Assembly: GCA_905116865.2 (NCBI GenBank)
Contig: CAJHNH020001591.1
Span: 779,484-843,483, forward strand
Origin: Candidula unifasciata
Taxonomy: Eukaryota; Mollusca; Gastropoda; Stylommatophora; Geomitridae
Direction of reading: 5' to 3'
DNA: 64,000 nt
A program made the position numbers and the translations under genes. Below the pieces are notes generated by a model that saw nothing but the letters and a program-made list of their open reading frames with translations, was not told the DNA's origin and did not search any database. Shown here one piece after another: positions 21,650-31,656 of this stretch (its first letter is position 1; every line of letters begins with the position of its first letter).

Positions 21650-22490
21650 TGTAACTCGAGCGATTCAAAGGCTGAAAATCGATCTGATGACAATACAATG
21701 GTTATGCCATACACTATATGAAAAATTTCAGGCCGCTATGAAAAATCAAAGAGCTTTATAATAAACTTAAGACTCCTATACAGAAACTTAGACTCCAATA
21801 CAGCGTGAAGGCTAACATGAGAAAACAAGTGAAACCAAAATGTGTATACAATATATACAAACAAGATACAGTGAATATATCACTACATCAGACAGTGAAT
21901 GTGTTCAACAGTTTCATGATCCTCATGTACCAGGGTTAGATTTCTGTGGCAGATAGTTTATTTTAACCATGGTTTTAAGACAGTGGTATGAGAGTCGCAC
22001 CGTGGAAGATACTGAGGCCTCATCATTACATTTTTCCCCAAAGCAGCAATGTGTAGACTGTAGCCAACCTTCATAATGGAGATGGCACACAATGTTTAAA
22101 GACACCACTAAGTATTGTCTTCTATGCCCTGCAGTTTTGTGCCAGTAAGAATGATGATGTTAATACGATGATTAACACAGCCATTATCCCAGTATTCTGT
22201 AAATGTCTTTTTTAACATACAAGAATAATTCGTATTCTCATTTTATTACTGAAATCTCATTCAACATAATTTTTAAATTTTATTTTGTGGGTCGGGTTTC
22301 TGTTTCCACTGTTTGTTAATCGATGGCCTCTGTTCTGAATATACATACATAAGACACAATAGTTTTCTATTTTGTAATTGTATTGATAATTTCTACTTGT
22401 GTGTACATATAATTATTTTAAAAAAAAATGGAAGATAGCAGTAATAAAGTGACTCTATTATAATCAAGTTGTGCATAATTAAAGTAGCAA
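21650..22490. other. No gene seen
   Basis: Mostly AT-rich. A short LINE 3' tail (AGCCAACCTTCATAATGGAG) at about 22,048-22,092 is the only recognisable piece. Confidence 0.45.
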
Positions 22491-22498
22491 ACGCAATT

Positions 22499-22785
22499 GT
22501 TTTCTTCTTCTTCTTCGCATTCACCATCTGTAAACTCCAGCAGAAAGTTCTGGTTCTTTGCCCACCTCTAGACTTTCCAGAACCTGAGTTTTGCATGCGC
22601 ATCCATTTAACAGATCTGACTTAATTGTATGCAGATTGTAGGTTTTTTACTTCTCAGGCAGATGCACTTCGACTCCAAAGGAAGCTTCCAATTAGTTAAC
22701 TCTTATGATATGCTTGTACAGAAGACAGTGGGTCAATTCTTGTTTTCCCCACAGTGGGGCCCCAGAACTCACACGGGGAAAACAT
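22499..22785 (-). repeat. Repeat A, copy 5
   Basis: It starts at a TTTTCTTCTTCTTCTTCGC tract and ends at GGGGCCCCAGAACTCACACG. All family blocks are in order. Confidence 0.85.
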
Positions 22786-22814
22786 GATTGTACTTGTTAT
22801 AGCTTTCTTTGATT

Positions 22815-23480
22815 TTCTTTGCAACCATCCTGTGGTGTTCTCTGGACAACAGGTTTGTTAGAGCCGATGTTCCTAGACTCAAAATAAATGGCAGGAACAT
22901 CAAAAGAGACAACAGACTGTGATACCTGGGTATCACCTTTGACGGAAGTTTGACTTTCAGAGATCACATGGGGGGGGGGGGGTGTGACAAAGGCTCAAAA
23001 AGATCTTAATGCACTAAAGATTTTGGCAGCAATGGACAGGGAGCAGAGAATGCTGTTCACACTTTACCAGAACTTAATCATCTCAGTGATTGGTTATGGA
23101 TTGGGGTTACTCAATGTCTCGAAGAGATATCTAGAGAAACTGGAGCGCATACAGAATGAAGCTATGTGGGTACTCCTGGGATGTACAAGAGACACCCCGA
23201 TTGTGTGCATTTGAAACATTCTTGCATTGCCGACTATTGCAGATAGACTAAAGGTGCTGCAGGCTAAGTCATACCTCAGAGTATGCAGACAAGGAACACC
23301 CTCTGTATGAAGCTTTGGCTGCAGGTAAGGGTCAGAGGCTGAAAAGGGGAAAATTGTGGATGGCTCAAGCAGAAGACATAATAAGACAAGTATGCATGCT
23401 GAAGAACATTGGGCCAGAGAAAAAGTCTGACCTGTGTAGGGTTATGATCACATTAGGCAGGGAGTGACCAGTGAATGCTA
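22815..23480 (+). pseudogene. NLR-1 RT thumb/C-terminal fragment
   Basis: The frames read LKINGRNIKRDNRL, YLGITFDGSLTFRDHM and LERIQNEAMWVLLGCTRDT, matching 828-1,473 in opposite orientation. A run of about 12 G at 22,971-22,982 interrupts the coding sequence and changes frame. Further stops lie downstream. Confidence 0.85.
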
Positions 23481-23610
23481 CGGAGGGGAAAGTCCAACAG
23501 TTGATTCACGACAATTCACACCCAGGTGATCTTACTTGATGCTGATTCAAACTCAAGACCTTCTGGTTGGCCGGCAAGCGTCTCTTTATTGCATGTATTG
23601 AGTCATACTT

Positions 23611-23613
<3 letters not shown>

Positions 23614-23681
<68 letters not shown>
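23614..23681. repeat. (TA)n microsatellite, ~68 bp
   Basis: Uninterrupted alternating T and A. Confidence 0.98.
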
Positions 23682-23684
<3 letters not shown>

Positions 23685-23689
23685 CACCA

Positions 23690-24160
23690 TTGATGCCAAT
23701 ACACTTTGGACATTCCTTCGCGTGCTAACTCATCAAAAGCAACAGCCACTCCAGGGTAACCTTTACTGACTCTCCCATGAGAAGTTGATTGCATGTCTCC
23801 TATGTTGACTTCGAAGATGGCACTAATTACTTTACCAGGCTTCACTCCGATGTGACAGAATCTTGTTAGCGTCAGAGATGCTATTTTCTACTCCATAAAG
23901 CGTTGATGTTCTCACCTCTGTTATGCTTCTTCCTGTATTCATTTGTGCAGTACTTGCAAGTTTGTCAGCTCCTTCATTACCTTTCACTGTAGCATTCAGT
24001 TAGATCCATGTAATGGAGGTTAAGTGCGGCTGCCAAATGCTTTCTATCCGTTCAGAGTGTGCACCATCTGATTCCATTACTACATGTGTGGCTGCTTGTT
24101 CTGTTGCCCATTGCAAGTGCTCTGGAATCAGCGGTATGTCTGCGGTCATGCTTGATGTAG
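23690..24160 (-). pseudogene. RNase H fragment of a non-LTR retrotransposon
   Basis: The minus strand near 23,935-24,020 reads LNATVKGNEGADKLASTAQM, which has the GNEGAD form of the last RNase H motif. Upstream sequence is consistent with the body of the domain. The frame is broken. Confidence 0.65.
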
Positions 24161-24309
24161 TTTTGTAGGCAGCCACATTGAGTGTATGATGCTAGGCAAA
24201 CACAACAATTTGTAAATCAGTGTAAATTCAGTATAATGCTGATCGCCTTTACTTCTGTGAACATTTCTGGTATCTGTTTGAGGCTGGGTAACAGGTCCTA
24301 TGTAGCCTA

Positions 24310-24500
24310 TTCTTCTTCTCTGGTTATTCATCCATTCCTGGACTTTTTTTAAAGTCTTGTTCCAGAACTTAAGTGCACATTAATTTTACAGATCTGACTT
24401 ATTTGTATGCAGACTGTTGGTTTTTTGCCTCACCGGCAGATGCACTCTGACCTAGAAAGAAAAAACACCCACAATCAGTGGCCTCATGACATGCTTGTTA
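24310..24500 (-). repeat. Repeat A, copy 6 (partial)
   Basis: It contains CTGACTTATTTGTATGCAGA and GCAGATGCACTCTGACC. The right end lacks the GGGCCCC block. Confidence 0.75.
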
Positions 24501-24599
24501 GAAAGCATTGAAACTTAAAAGATATATAACATCTCATAATCATAGAAACCAATATAATGTAGGTTATCTCAGGGATAAAAAGGTTAAGGAACAATTTTC

Positions 24600-26835
24600 A
24601 GTAAATCTCTAATAAGTACCAGGTGTTGCAGCAGTTAGCTGAAGATGTCAGCACTGAAGTCTGCTGGGATCAGATCAAAAGAATCTGGAATGAATCTTGT
24701 GTAGAAGTTCTTGGCAAGAAAGTTAAGAAACATAAAGCGTGGATAACACCAGAAACCCATTAAATTGACTGAAGAAAGGAAAAGTAAAAAGGCATACTTA
24801 AACAATAGCAAAACTAGAGCTGCTAAAGCTAAAGCCCACGATAAGTACACAGATGCCAATAAGGAAGCTACTAGGCATATAAGGGCAGATAAAGTGAAAT
24901 ATCTAAATGATCTAGCACAAGAAATGGAGACAGCAGCAGCAAAAGGAAACCTCAGAGAACTTTACAGTAACACAAGAAAATTAGTAGGTAAATATAATTA
25001 GCCAAGTGGATCAATCAAAAATAGTCAAGGAAAGGCACTTATTAACACAAGATCAAATGGACAGATGGGTTGAATATTTTGAAATGCTTCTAAATAGACC
25101 AGGTCCAGAGGTTTCCCCAAATATCGAGCCTTTAGAAATGGAACTGGATATCAACAGTGAGATACCATCTAAAGAGGAAATTAGAAAAGTTATCAATCTT
25201 CTCAAGGAAGGAAAGGTGGCAGGTCCACATGGTATCCCAGCAAAAGCCATTAGGGCCATAAACACATTAACAGAATTGCTACATAGATTATTCAGTAAAG
25301 TTTGGGAGACCGAAGGAATACCAGCAGCCTGGAGAGAAGGATATCTTGTGAAACTGCCCAAAAAAGGTGATCTACAAGAGTGTGAAAATTATGGAGGAAT
25401 TATGTTGCTGTCAATTCCTGAAAAAAATATTAAGTAGAATTATTTTGGGAAGGCTAAAAGATGATATTAATAAAAAGCTAAGAGATGAACAGGAGCGTTT
25501 TTAGTCAAACAGATCCTGTACTGACCAGATAGCCACATTACGTATTATAATAGAGCAAAGCATTGAACTGAACTCACCACTTCACATTGGATTTATAGAC
25601 TATGAAAAAGCATTTGACAGCATTGATAGGGAATCTCTCTGGAAATTGATGGGGCACTATGAAATCCCACAGAAAATTATTAACTTAGTAAAGGCAGCAT
25701 ATAAAGACATGAAATGTCGAGTTCTTCGTGGGGGAAAGCTAACAGATGCATTTGAAATAAAAACAGGTGTGCGACAGGGAGGTCGCCAAGAATGGAATTC
25801 AGTGGACCCCTACAAGACAGCTTGATGATCTGGACTTCTCTGATGATATTTCTCTTCTGTCCCATTCACGAAATCAGATGCAAGATAAATTAAATATACT
25901 TGATGCGAGATCACAGCAGCTTGGCCTGAAAATCCATAAAAGATCACAAAAGATAATGAGAATTAATCAGGCAAATAGTAATATGGTTTCTCTTAATGGC
26001 ACCCCACTCTAAGACCTGGAGTCGTATAGCTATTTGGGCAATATGTAGATAAAGATGGAGGAACTGATAGAGATTTCAAAATAAGAATACAAAAGGCAAG
26101 AGGAGCTTTCATAGCACTGGCGAATTTGTGGAGGTCAAAAGAAATTAAAAGAAATACTGAACTAAAAATTTTTTAATCTAATGTCAAATCAGTACTTTTT
26201 TATGGGTCGGAAACATGGAGAACAACTAAGGCAATTACTAATAAATTACAGACATTCACTTTTTTTTTAGTATCCAGAAGCCGTGCGTTGTTAACCCTTA
26301 GGTTCGGTATTATGGATATCGCAACCCTTCGGCCTTAATTCCATGATGAATACAGTAAATCTGGGAGAAATGCGGCTTTTCTGCCTACCAATGGGCGTGA
26401 ACCCGGACCACAAGGAGTTCGTCACCCGGTCGCACAGTCAGGGATAGCTAACTACGCTAGCGATCCGGGCACAGACATTCATTAACTGGTGCCTGCGCAG
26501 AATAGAGGGAATTAAATGGTATGATAGAAAATGTAGAGCTTTGGGAGAGAACTAAACAGGCTCCAGTGGACCAAGAGATGAGGAAAAGACGCTGGTGTTG
26601 GATAGGACACACACTGAGAAAACAGGAGACCATCATAACTAGAATGTCTTTGCATTGGATCCCACAGGGGCGTAGGAATAAAGGAAGGCCAAAAATCACA
26701 TGGAGAAGAGAGCCGGAGAATGAAGTTAGAAATATGGGGAGAGCTCCATGTAATGACGAAGGATAGAACAACTTGGCGTGAGTTGGTTGAGGGCCTATGC
26801 TCCATTGGGGGATAGAAAGGCAGAAGAAGATTAGG
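24600..26835 (+). mobile_element. RTE-like LINE, decayed, with an internal RT deletion
   Basis: In order on the plus strand: a connector (KKAYLNNSKTRAAKAKAHDK at ~24,780), QDQMDRWVEYFEMLLNRPG (~25,050), RT fingers with AGPHGIPAKAI (the usual GPDG is GPHG), motif A IGFIDYEKAFDSIDRESLW (~25,590), motif B GVRQGG at ~25,775, then a jump to motif C LDDLDFSDDISLLSH at ~25,820. The sequence between motifs B and C is missing. After the thumb come [15 protein letters not shown] and a tail ending GGCCTATGCTCCATTGGG. A tRNA-derived SINE splits the region at 26,259-26,470. Several frameshifts show the copy is dead. The endonuclease is absent. Confidence 0.88.
26259..26470 (-). mobile_element. SINE-T: tRNA-derived SINE inserted in a LINE, 11-bp TSD
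   Basis: On the minus strand it begins GCCCGGATCGCTAGCGTAGT with an A-box-like TAGCGTAGTTAGC, and has a B-box-like GGTTCACGCCC about 60 bases on. It ends in a poly-A tail, seen as T9 at the left. It is flanked by ACAGACATTCA at 26,248-26,258 and 26,471-26,481, and it separates LQTF from INWCLRRI in the LINE frame. Confidence 0.9.
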
Positions 26836-26944
26836 AAGCAGTGGGGCCCATAATTGACACAGGAAGCATAGATACGTAACACATATTGGGTCACCAGTAA
26901 ACGGTTACGTAATAACTCCAGCGTGGGTTGGTCTTGTATATACT

Positions 26945-27545
26945 GCATTCAGGTTTGAGATTTGAACAACGGATCAACATCATGGCACACGGATGTAACC
27001 CATAAGCGCTCCGATCTACTTCTAACAGTGCACAGACTCTGTAACACCGGCGAAGATCCTGAAATACTTTGGATAGATTTTTTAACTCCTAATTTTGCCC
27101 GGGCAGCTCCGTTAGGCTGGTCTTTTCAACTGCCAAGGGATTTTTTTACGTGCGCCACAATGCACACGGGCGTCCGATCCCACTACCCAGAGGTTAGTTG
27201 CGTATCCTTTACATGACGCTACGAAACCAACCCTAACAACCCCTGGCTGTGGCTGTTGTGTGGTTTTTCAAGGCAAATTTACGTCCAGTAGTTTGCCATT
27301 GCTTTCTGGACGATCGGCTTTCTTGACACCACTGTCGAAACCAATGCAAGGCGCATGGCCCGCAGCTGGGATCGAACCCGGCATTACGAAGCGTTCGCAT
27401 TGACTTAGCCACAGAGCCGATACTACCCAGAGACCAGGGGTAATTACTAGAAGTCTAAGTCCATGTGAAAAAACCCAGACCTTACCGGGAATTGAACCTG
27501 GAAACTATATCACTTGAGGCGGACAGCATGCATCGAGACCACGTA
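26945..27545 (-). mobile_element. SINE-C, copy 1 (composite, tRNA-like head)
   Basis: Read on the minus strand, the head near 27,545 has a B-box-like GGTTCAATTCCCGG. The body matches 35,702-36,105, including ACTGCCAAGGGATTTTT and the CAATGCACACGGGCGTCCGA block (given as on the plus strand here). SINE-D is inserted at 27,193-27,421. Confidence 0.8.
27193..27421 (-). mobile_element. SINE-D: tRNA-derived SINE nested in SINE-C, 11-bp TSD
   Basis: On the minus strand it starts GGCTCTGTGGCTAAGTCAAT with an A-box (TGGCTAAGTCAA), followed by a B-box (GGGTTCGATCCC). It is flanked by ACTACCCAGAG at 27,182-27,192 and 27,422-27,432. A fragment of the same family lies at 28,365-28,505. Confidence 0.9.
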
Positions 27546-27559
27546 GACCCAATTTAATA

Positions 27560-28360
27560 TGGCTGGTAATGTAAGTCTATGTTTAAACTATCCACATTTA
27601 AAAAATAATTTTAATACGTTTTGATTTTTTTTTCAGCCAGGGGAGACAACTTTCATATTTTACCAAATTTGAATTATAATTATGCTGTTTTTATAAATAT
27701 TATCAATAATGTTTAGTAATTTGATAAAAACATTTTTGAAAATTCAATTACAAATAATGATCAATAACTTTCCAATATTATCATAATTTCAATTAACATC
27801 CCCTACTTTAAAGTAGTCATAAAACCACATGTTTTATATTGTTGAATTTGTAGCTACATATAAAAGAATTTGGCTGCTTTCGTTTGTGAGGCCCGCTTGT
27901 CTGGTGTCACAGTTGTGATAGTGTTATGTTGACATTGTCTACACACTGTGGCGGACTATGCTAGTAATTGTGAAGCCATCAGAATGATCCGGGTTTTTCT
28001 TTTTCTAATAAATTAATATTCTCTCTTCGGTTTCGATATTTCATAAGTAATTCCCGGGGATTCCTAAGGAATTTCTTGGGAAGTACCATAACATGTGGGG
28101 GAGGGGGGGGGGGGGTGTGGTGAGCTAGTGTTAAATGGATAGCGACTACGACTAAACCCTAACCCCCTTTTACTATAGGATTTCCCTACTAAATCTCTAA
28201 GCCGACGAAATGTGGTCGTATAAAATTAAAGTACCAGGCCCTCTTCGACAAAAAATTAAAACAAATAATTGCTAAGACTAGGAATACATTGGCTAATCAA
28301 AATTTCGTCTTTATTTCAGTTTATGTTTACAGTTGGCGTCTGTTGCTTAGGCGTTGCGAA
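27560..28360 (+). repeat. Clustered repeat unit U1 (diverged)
   Basis: It shares ordered blocks with U2 and U4: GGGGAGACAACTTTCATATT near 27,638, a TTGTTGAATTTGTAGCTAC block near 27,840, and GTGAGGCCCGCTTG near 27,887. A G-rich run lies at 28,097-28,116. No coding sequence is seen. Confidence 0.7.
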
Positions 28361-28364
28361 CGCG

Positions 28365-28505
28365 CGCCTTACTTTGGTTTCGAATGTGGATCGAGAAGCC
28401 GGCCGTCCAGAGGTAATGGCAAACTACTGGACGTAAACTGTGTCTAAAAAAAATGAACAGCCAAACAACGCTGGGATTAGTTCTGCAACGTCCCGTAAAA
28501 GATAA
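28365..28505 (+). repeat. SINE-D fragment
   Basis: It shares AATGGCAAACTACTGGACGT with SINE-D at 27,193-27,421, in opposite orientation, but lacks the promoter boxes. Confidence 0.75.
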
Positions 28506-28519
28506 GTAACGAACTTTTG

Positions 28520-29145
28520 TTTTGTTTTTGTTTACAGCTCACTCACTCACAGAACCACGCAAGTACATTGAACTGCAATTTATTTCTTGACCTTAGTGCT
28601 GCTCTAACCTCTGTAGGGTTTAAACAGGACTTGTGGGATTTGCTTCCGTTTGATTCTCATCCTCGAGGTGTTTAGTCTTAGGAACAGCAATCCCCTATCA
28701 ATCTTTCTTCTTTTACCCCACCAGGACATCACACAAGCGATAAACACCAGATGACACAAAGTGCCACCATGTGGGTGAGGATCACCCGTGAAGAGATTCC
28801 AGAAACCGCGTTCATCCATTAGAAAATATTTATGGCCGGGCTATACTGCGGCCCCTGGCAAAAGTCAGAGCTTGAAATAAAGAAAAATTGCATACCACAA
28901 AGGGATGACAAGATTATTTGTAACAACAGCAATCATATAGGATAACAAGGGTAACCGCCGTCAATCTAGTTTATTTCTTTCACTGTTCAAAATCTAATTA
29001 AAATTAAAAATAACGTGCATTTAATTATAGATTAAGAACATATTCCTCCTCTTTCTGATTACATTTTTTTTAATGTTTGGGGTCTTGTTATATACTCAAG
29101 AGGAGCGTCACATGAAAAAAAAAAAAGTTGGGGAGCACTGACTTG
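28520..29145 (+). repeat. Continuation of unit U1 around SINE-B copy 2
   Basis: GACTTGTGGGATTTGCT and GTTTGATTCTCATCCTCGAG recur at 33,500-33,540, and a variant recurs near 30,075 and 37,595. SINE-B copy 2 lies at 28,703-28,890 without its GACT tract. No gene is seen. Confidence 0.65.
28703..28890 (-). repeat. SINE-B, copy 2
   Basis: CCCCACCAGGACATCACAC to CTTGAAATAAAGAAAAATTG. The tail tract is missing. Confidence 0.8.
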
Positions 29146-29223
29146 TATGAACATTTCTTGTAACTATCTTAGACCTGAAATATTGGTTAGTGTTGAAATT
29201 ATCCACATAAGGACCTATAAATA

Positions 29224-29435
29224 ATCATCCTTGCGTCCTTTTTATGACGAATTGTTTTTTTATTTGAAGCACCACCCTGGCTTTTGCCAGGGACCGCAAA
29301 AAAGGCAGGCCATAAATATGGCCAATTGTCTAAAAGCGGTTTCTGGGACCTCTCCACGGCAGCACTTTGTGTCATCGGGTGTTTATCGCTTGTGTGATGT
29401 CCTAGTGGGGTAGAAAGTCAGTCAATCAGTCAGTC
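29224..29435 (+). mobile_element. SINE-B, copy 3, with 14-bp TSD
   Basis: It is flanked by AGGACCTATAAATA at 29,210-29,223 and 29,436-29,449. It ends in a GTCAGTCAATCAGTCAGTC tail. The empty site is present in U4 near 37,030-37,047. This copy fixes the family boundaries and shows target-primed insertion. Confidence 0.9.
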
Positions 29436-30351
29436 AGGACCTATAAATACTCTCCCTTTTTTTTCACTAAGGGAGACAACTTTCTTATCTTACCAAACTT
29501 TTATTACAATTATTGTGTTTTCATAAATATTTGTTATACAATTATTTTATTTTAAGAAAACCTATTAAAAAAGTTACCAACATATGTAACTAGTATAATT
29601 TTTAAGTATTGTGCGAATTTCACAGAACATACCTTTTTTTTAAACAGGCGTTGAACCACAGTTTTACTTTTGTTATATTTGTAGATCAATATAAATGATT
29701 AGTTGTATTACCAATGTGTGAGGCCCGCTATTCCGTTGTCTGTTGTTCACGCTGTGGCTCATGAACATTTGTCTGTTGTTCTCAACAAATAATGTTCGAA
29801 CACAATGTAACAAGCAATCGAAAGCAAAACTACCAAATCAAACAAACTAACCTTGCTGAAGGTTGTGAAGACATCGGCTGATTGAGGCTTTATTTTTTTC
29901 CTTTACAGTCCATTACTAACCTCACTCCCTCCCCCATCTGAAGTCACTTATTGAATTATTAATCTCACTCCCTCCCCCAGACGCCCACATTACACTAGAT
30001 TGCATGGTTTTTCGTAACCATAGAGATGTAATACATGTGCTGTGAATGTGAATGGGCTTCTAAAATTTTCTTCTGTTTGATTCTCATACTTGCGGTGTTT
30101 AAATCCCATGGTCATCAATCCTAGAATTGAACAAAGACCAGAATCACCAGTCTAGTCTATGCCTCTGCTTAGCGGATGAAACTAAAGGTTATCATTACTT
30201 GTGCTACGGGAGCCGTCGTGGTTTCGTAATGGGGGAAAATCACAATTAGGGAAGCTAGAACGGCCAACAAAATGTTACACTGGTGTTCTCGTAGCCATAT
30301 ATCATGTCCAAATAAGAATACATATTGTTTAAAACATGTTGTAAAGGGAAG

Positions 30352-30543
30352 TCTGACCGACTTTCTACCCCACCAGGACATCACACAAGCGATAAGCACC
30401 CGATTACACAATGTGCCACCATGTGGATGAGGATCATCGTGGAGATGTCCCAGAAACCGAGCTCAGCGAATTGGCCACATTGCGGCCCCTGGCAAGAGCC
30501 AGGGTGAGGCTTCAAACAACGAAACATTTCATCCTAAAAAGGA
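30352..30543 (-). repeat. SINE-B, copy 4 (shared with U4)
   Basis: It is preceded by GAAGTCTGACCGACTTTCTA, as is copy 7 at 37,868, so the insertion predates the U2/U4 duplication. Confidence 0.85.
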
Positions 30544-30880
30544 CAGTAAATAATTAAAGGAATAGAAAGGAAAGTAATTGTTCTAAGGAAAACAATTACT
30601 ATAGTATTAAAATAAAAATAATGTTAATAAAATCAATATCAGTTTGCAATTATTTAGATTTATAATAACAACTTTAAAGAAAAGCAAATGTTTTTAAATT
30701 CCTAGAAAAAAAAAATACGTAAGAATTGCCTTTAAATTATTTTTTTTAAACATGTTATAAAATTTAACTCTTGTTAATATTACATGTGTACTTGACTATT
30801 TTTTACAAGGTTTCAAATTTAGGCTCTGTTTTTCGTTTGCAGTCGCCACGAGTGCAGGTTAATTTTATTTTTACCTGGAC

Positions 30881-31153
30881 ATGCCACTGGACGCGTACCC
30901 TGGAGGAAGGATTCACCGGACAGGTAGTACTAGTGTTATGTCCTTGTCCGGTGACGAAGCCGCCTCCAGGGCAAAGCCTTCCTGCTTGACCAGCGTGCTA
31001 ATAGGCCCACTCGGGGTGCCTATCTACGGCATTGCGGCGCTTTATCGCTACAACAATCCCACAGAGTGGTTCCTCACTCTTACAGGAGAAGCACACAAGT
31101 CAAATTTTGACAAACTTCACAATGTGCGGACGACCATCTTTTTGTTTCTTTAA
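30881..31153 (+). CDS. Hypothetical 90-residue ORF, possibly LINE ORF1-derived
   Basis: An ATG at 30,881 opens 90 codons ending at 31,153. The C-terminal half reads LIGPLGVPIYGIAALYRYNN, then EWFLTLTGEAHKSN, which loosely recalls the RRM-type region of some LINE ORF1 proteins; this is a guess. The stop overlaps a polyadenylation-type AATAAA (CTTTAAATAAAA). The 3' sequence that follows is repeated after the ORF at 34,928-35,482, so both probably belong to one repeat family. It could equally be a chance frame. Confidence 0.3.
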   Translation: MPLDAYPGGRIHRTGSTSVMSLSGDEAASRAKPSCLTSVLIGPLGVPIYGIAALYRYNNPTEWFLTLTGEAHKSNFDKLHNVRTTIFLFL

Positions 31154-31265
31154 ATAAAATTTGAACGCACTCACAAACAACACAACAATAACACTCACAA
31201 ACGGCAACGAATTTAAAACAGACTTACAAAAATATTAGCAACATACAAAACACACCCCACACACA
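31140..31265 (+). repeat. R3 repeat, copy 1 (AATAAA plus ACTCACAAAC-rich)
   Basis: AATAAAATTTGAACGCACTC, ACTCACAAACGGCAACGAAT and CAGACTTACAAAAATAT recur in the same order at 35,575-35,690. In both places the block follows an ORF end. Confidence 0.85.
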
Positions 31266-31379
31266 CCCAAAAGAGACGTCGAATAAACGTGAGCGGCACA
31301 CACACACACAAAAAATGGTAACAAGCGGTCTCATTCAATACCACGCCAGACATCTCTATATAGAAGTCTGACGTGGCAA

Positions 31380-31656
31380 GGCTTGAGATTGTGAGGACAT
31401 CCGCGTATCAAGGCTTATTTTTAAAAAAAAAATCAAATTTATGTTTACAGTCTATTGTAAACCCCCACGCACGTACACTGGTTCACACTATAAAAAGCAA
31501 TTTTAGGCGAAAACTTGACGCAAGGAAATAAATGAAAAGATTGTGAAGATGTCCATCCAATTGATTTTTACAGCCTATCGTTTATCCTCCCCCCCCCGCC
31601 CCCCGCCCCACCCCCCCCCTCCTCCAACTCACAAACCCACGCACCTACACTGGTTC
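31380..31656 (+). repeat. Unit U3, left part, with C-rich tract
   Basis: GATTGTGAGGACATCCGCG and AAAAGATTGTGAAGATGTCC are variants of the U2/U4 block GTTGTGAAGACATCGG. A C-rich run spans about 31,588-31,622. The LINE at 31,657 is inserted here. Confidence 0.65.

Larger units (their letters stand above)
29145..30877 (+). repeat. Duplicated unit U2 (~1.7 kb; partner of U4)
   Basis: It is collinear with 36,985-38,765. Shared blocks include AAACTTTTATTACAATTATT, GTTGAACCACAGTTTTACTT, GTGAGGCCCGCT, GTTGTGAAGACATCGGCTGA, GGATGAAACTAAAGGTTATC and GTCGCCACGAGTGCAGGTTA. Similarity ends abruptly after 30,877. SINE-B copy 3 is present here and absent in U4. SINE-B copy 4 sits at the same place in both units. 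Confidence 0.9.

Noticed and set aside
26457..26948. 163-codon minus-strand frame across SINE-T and the LINE end
   Set aside because: It is the antisense of the LINE coding region; the plus-strand reading carries conserved LINE motifs.
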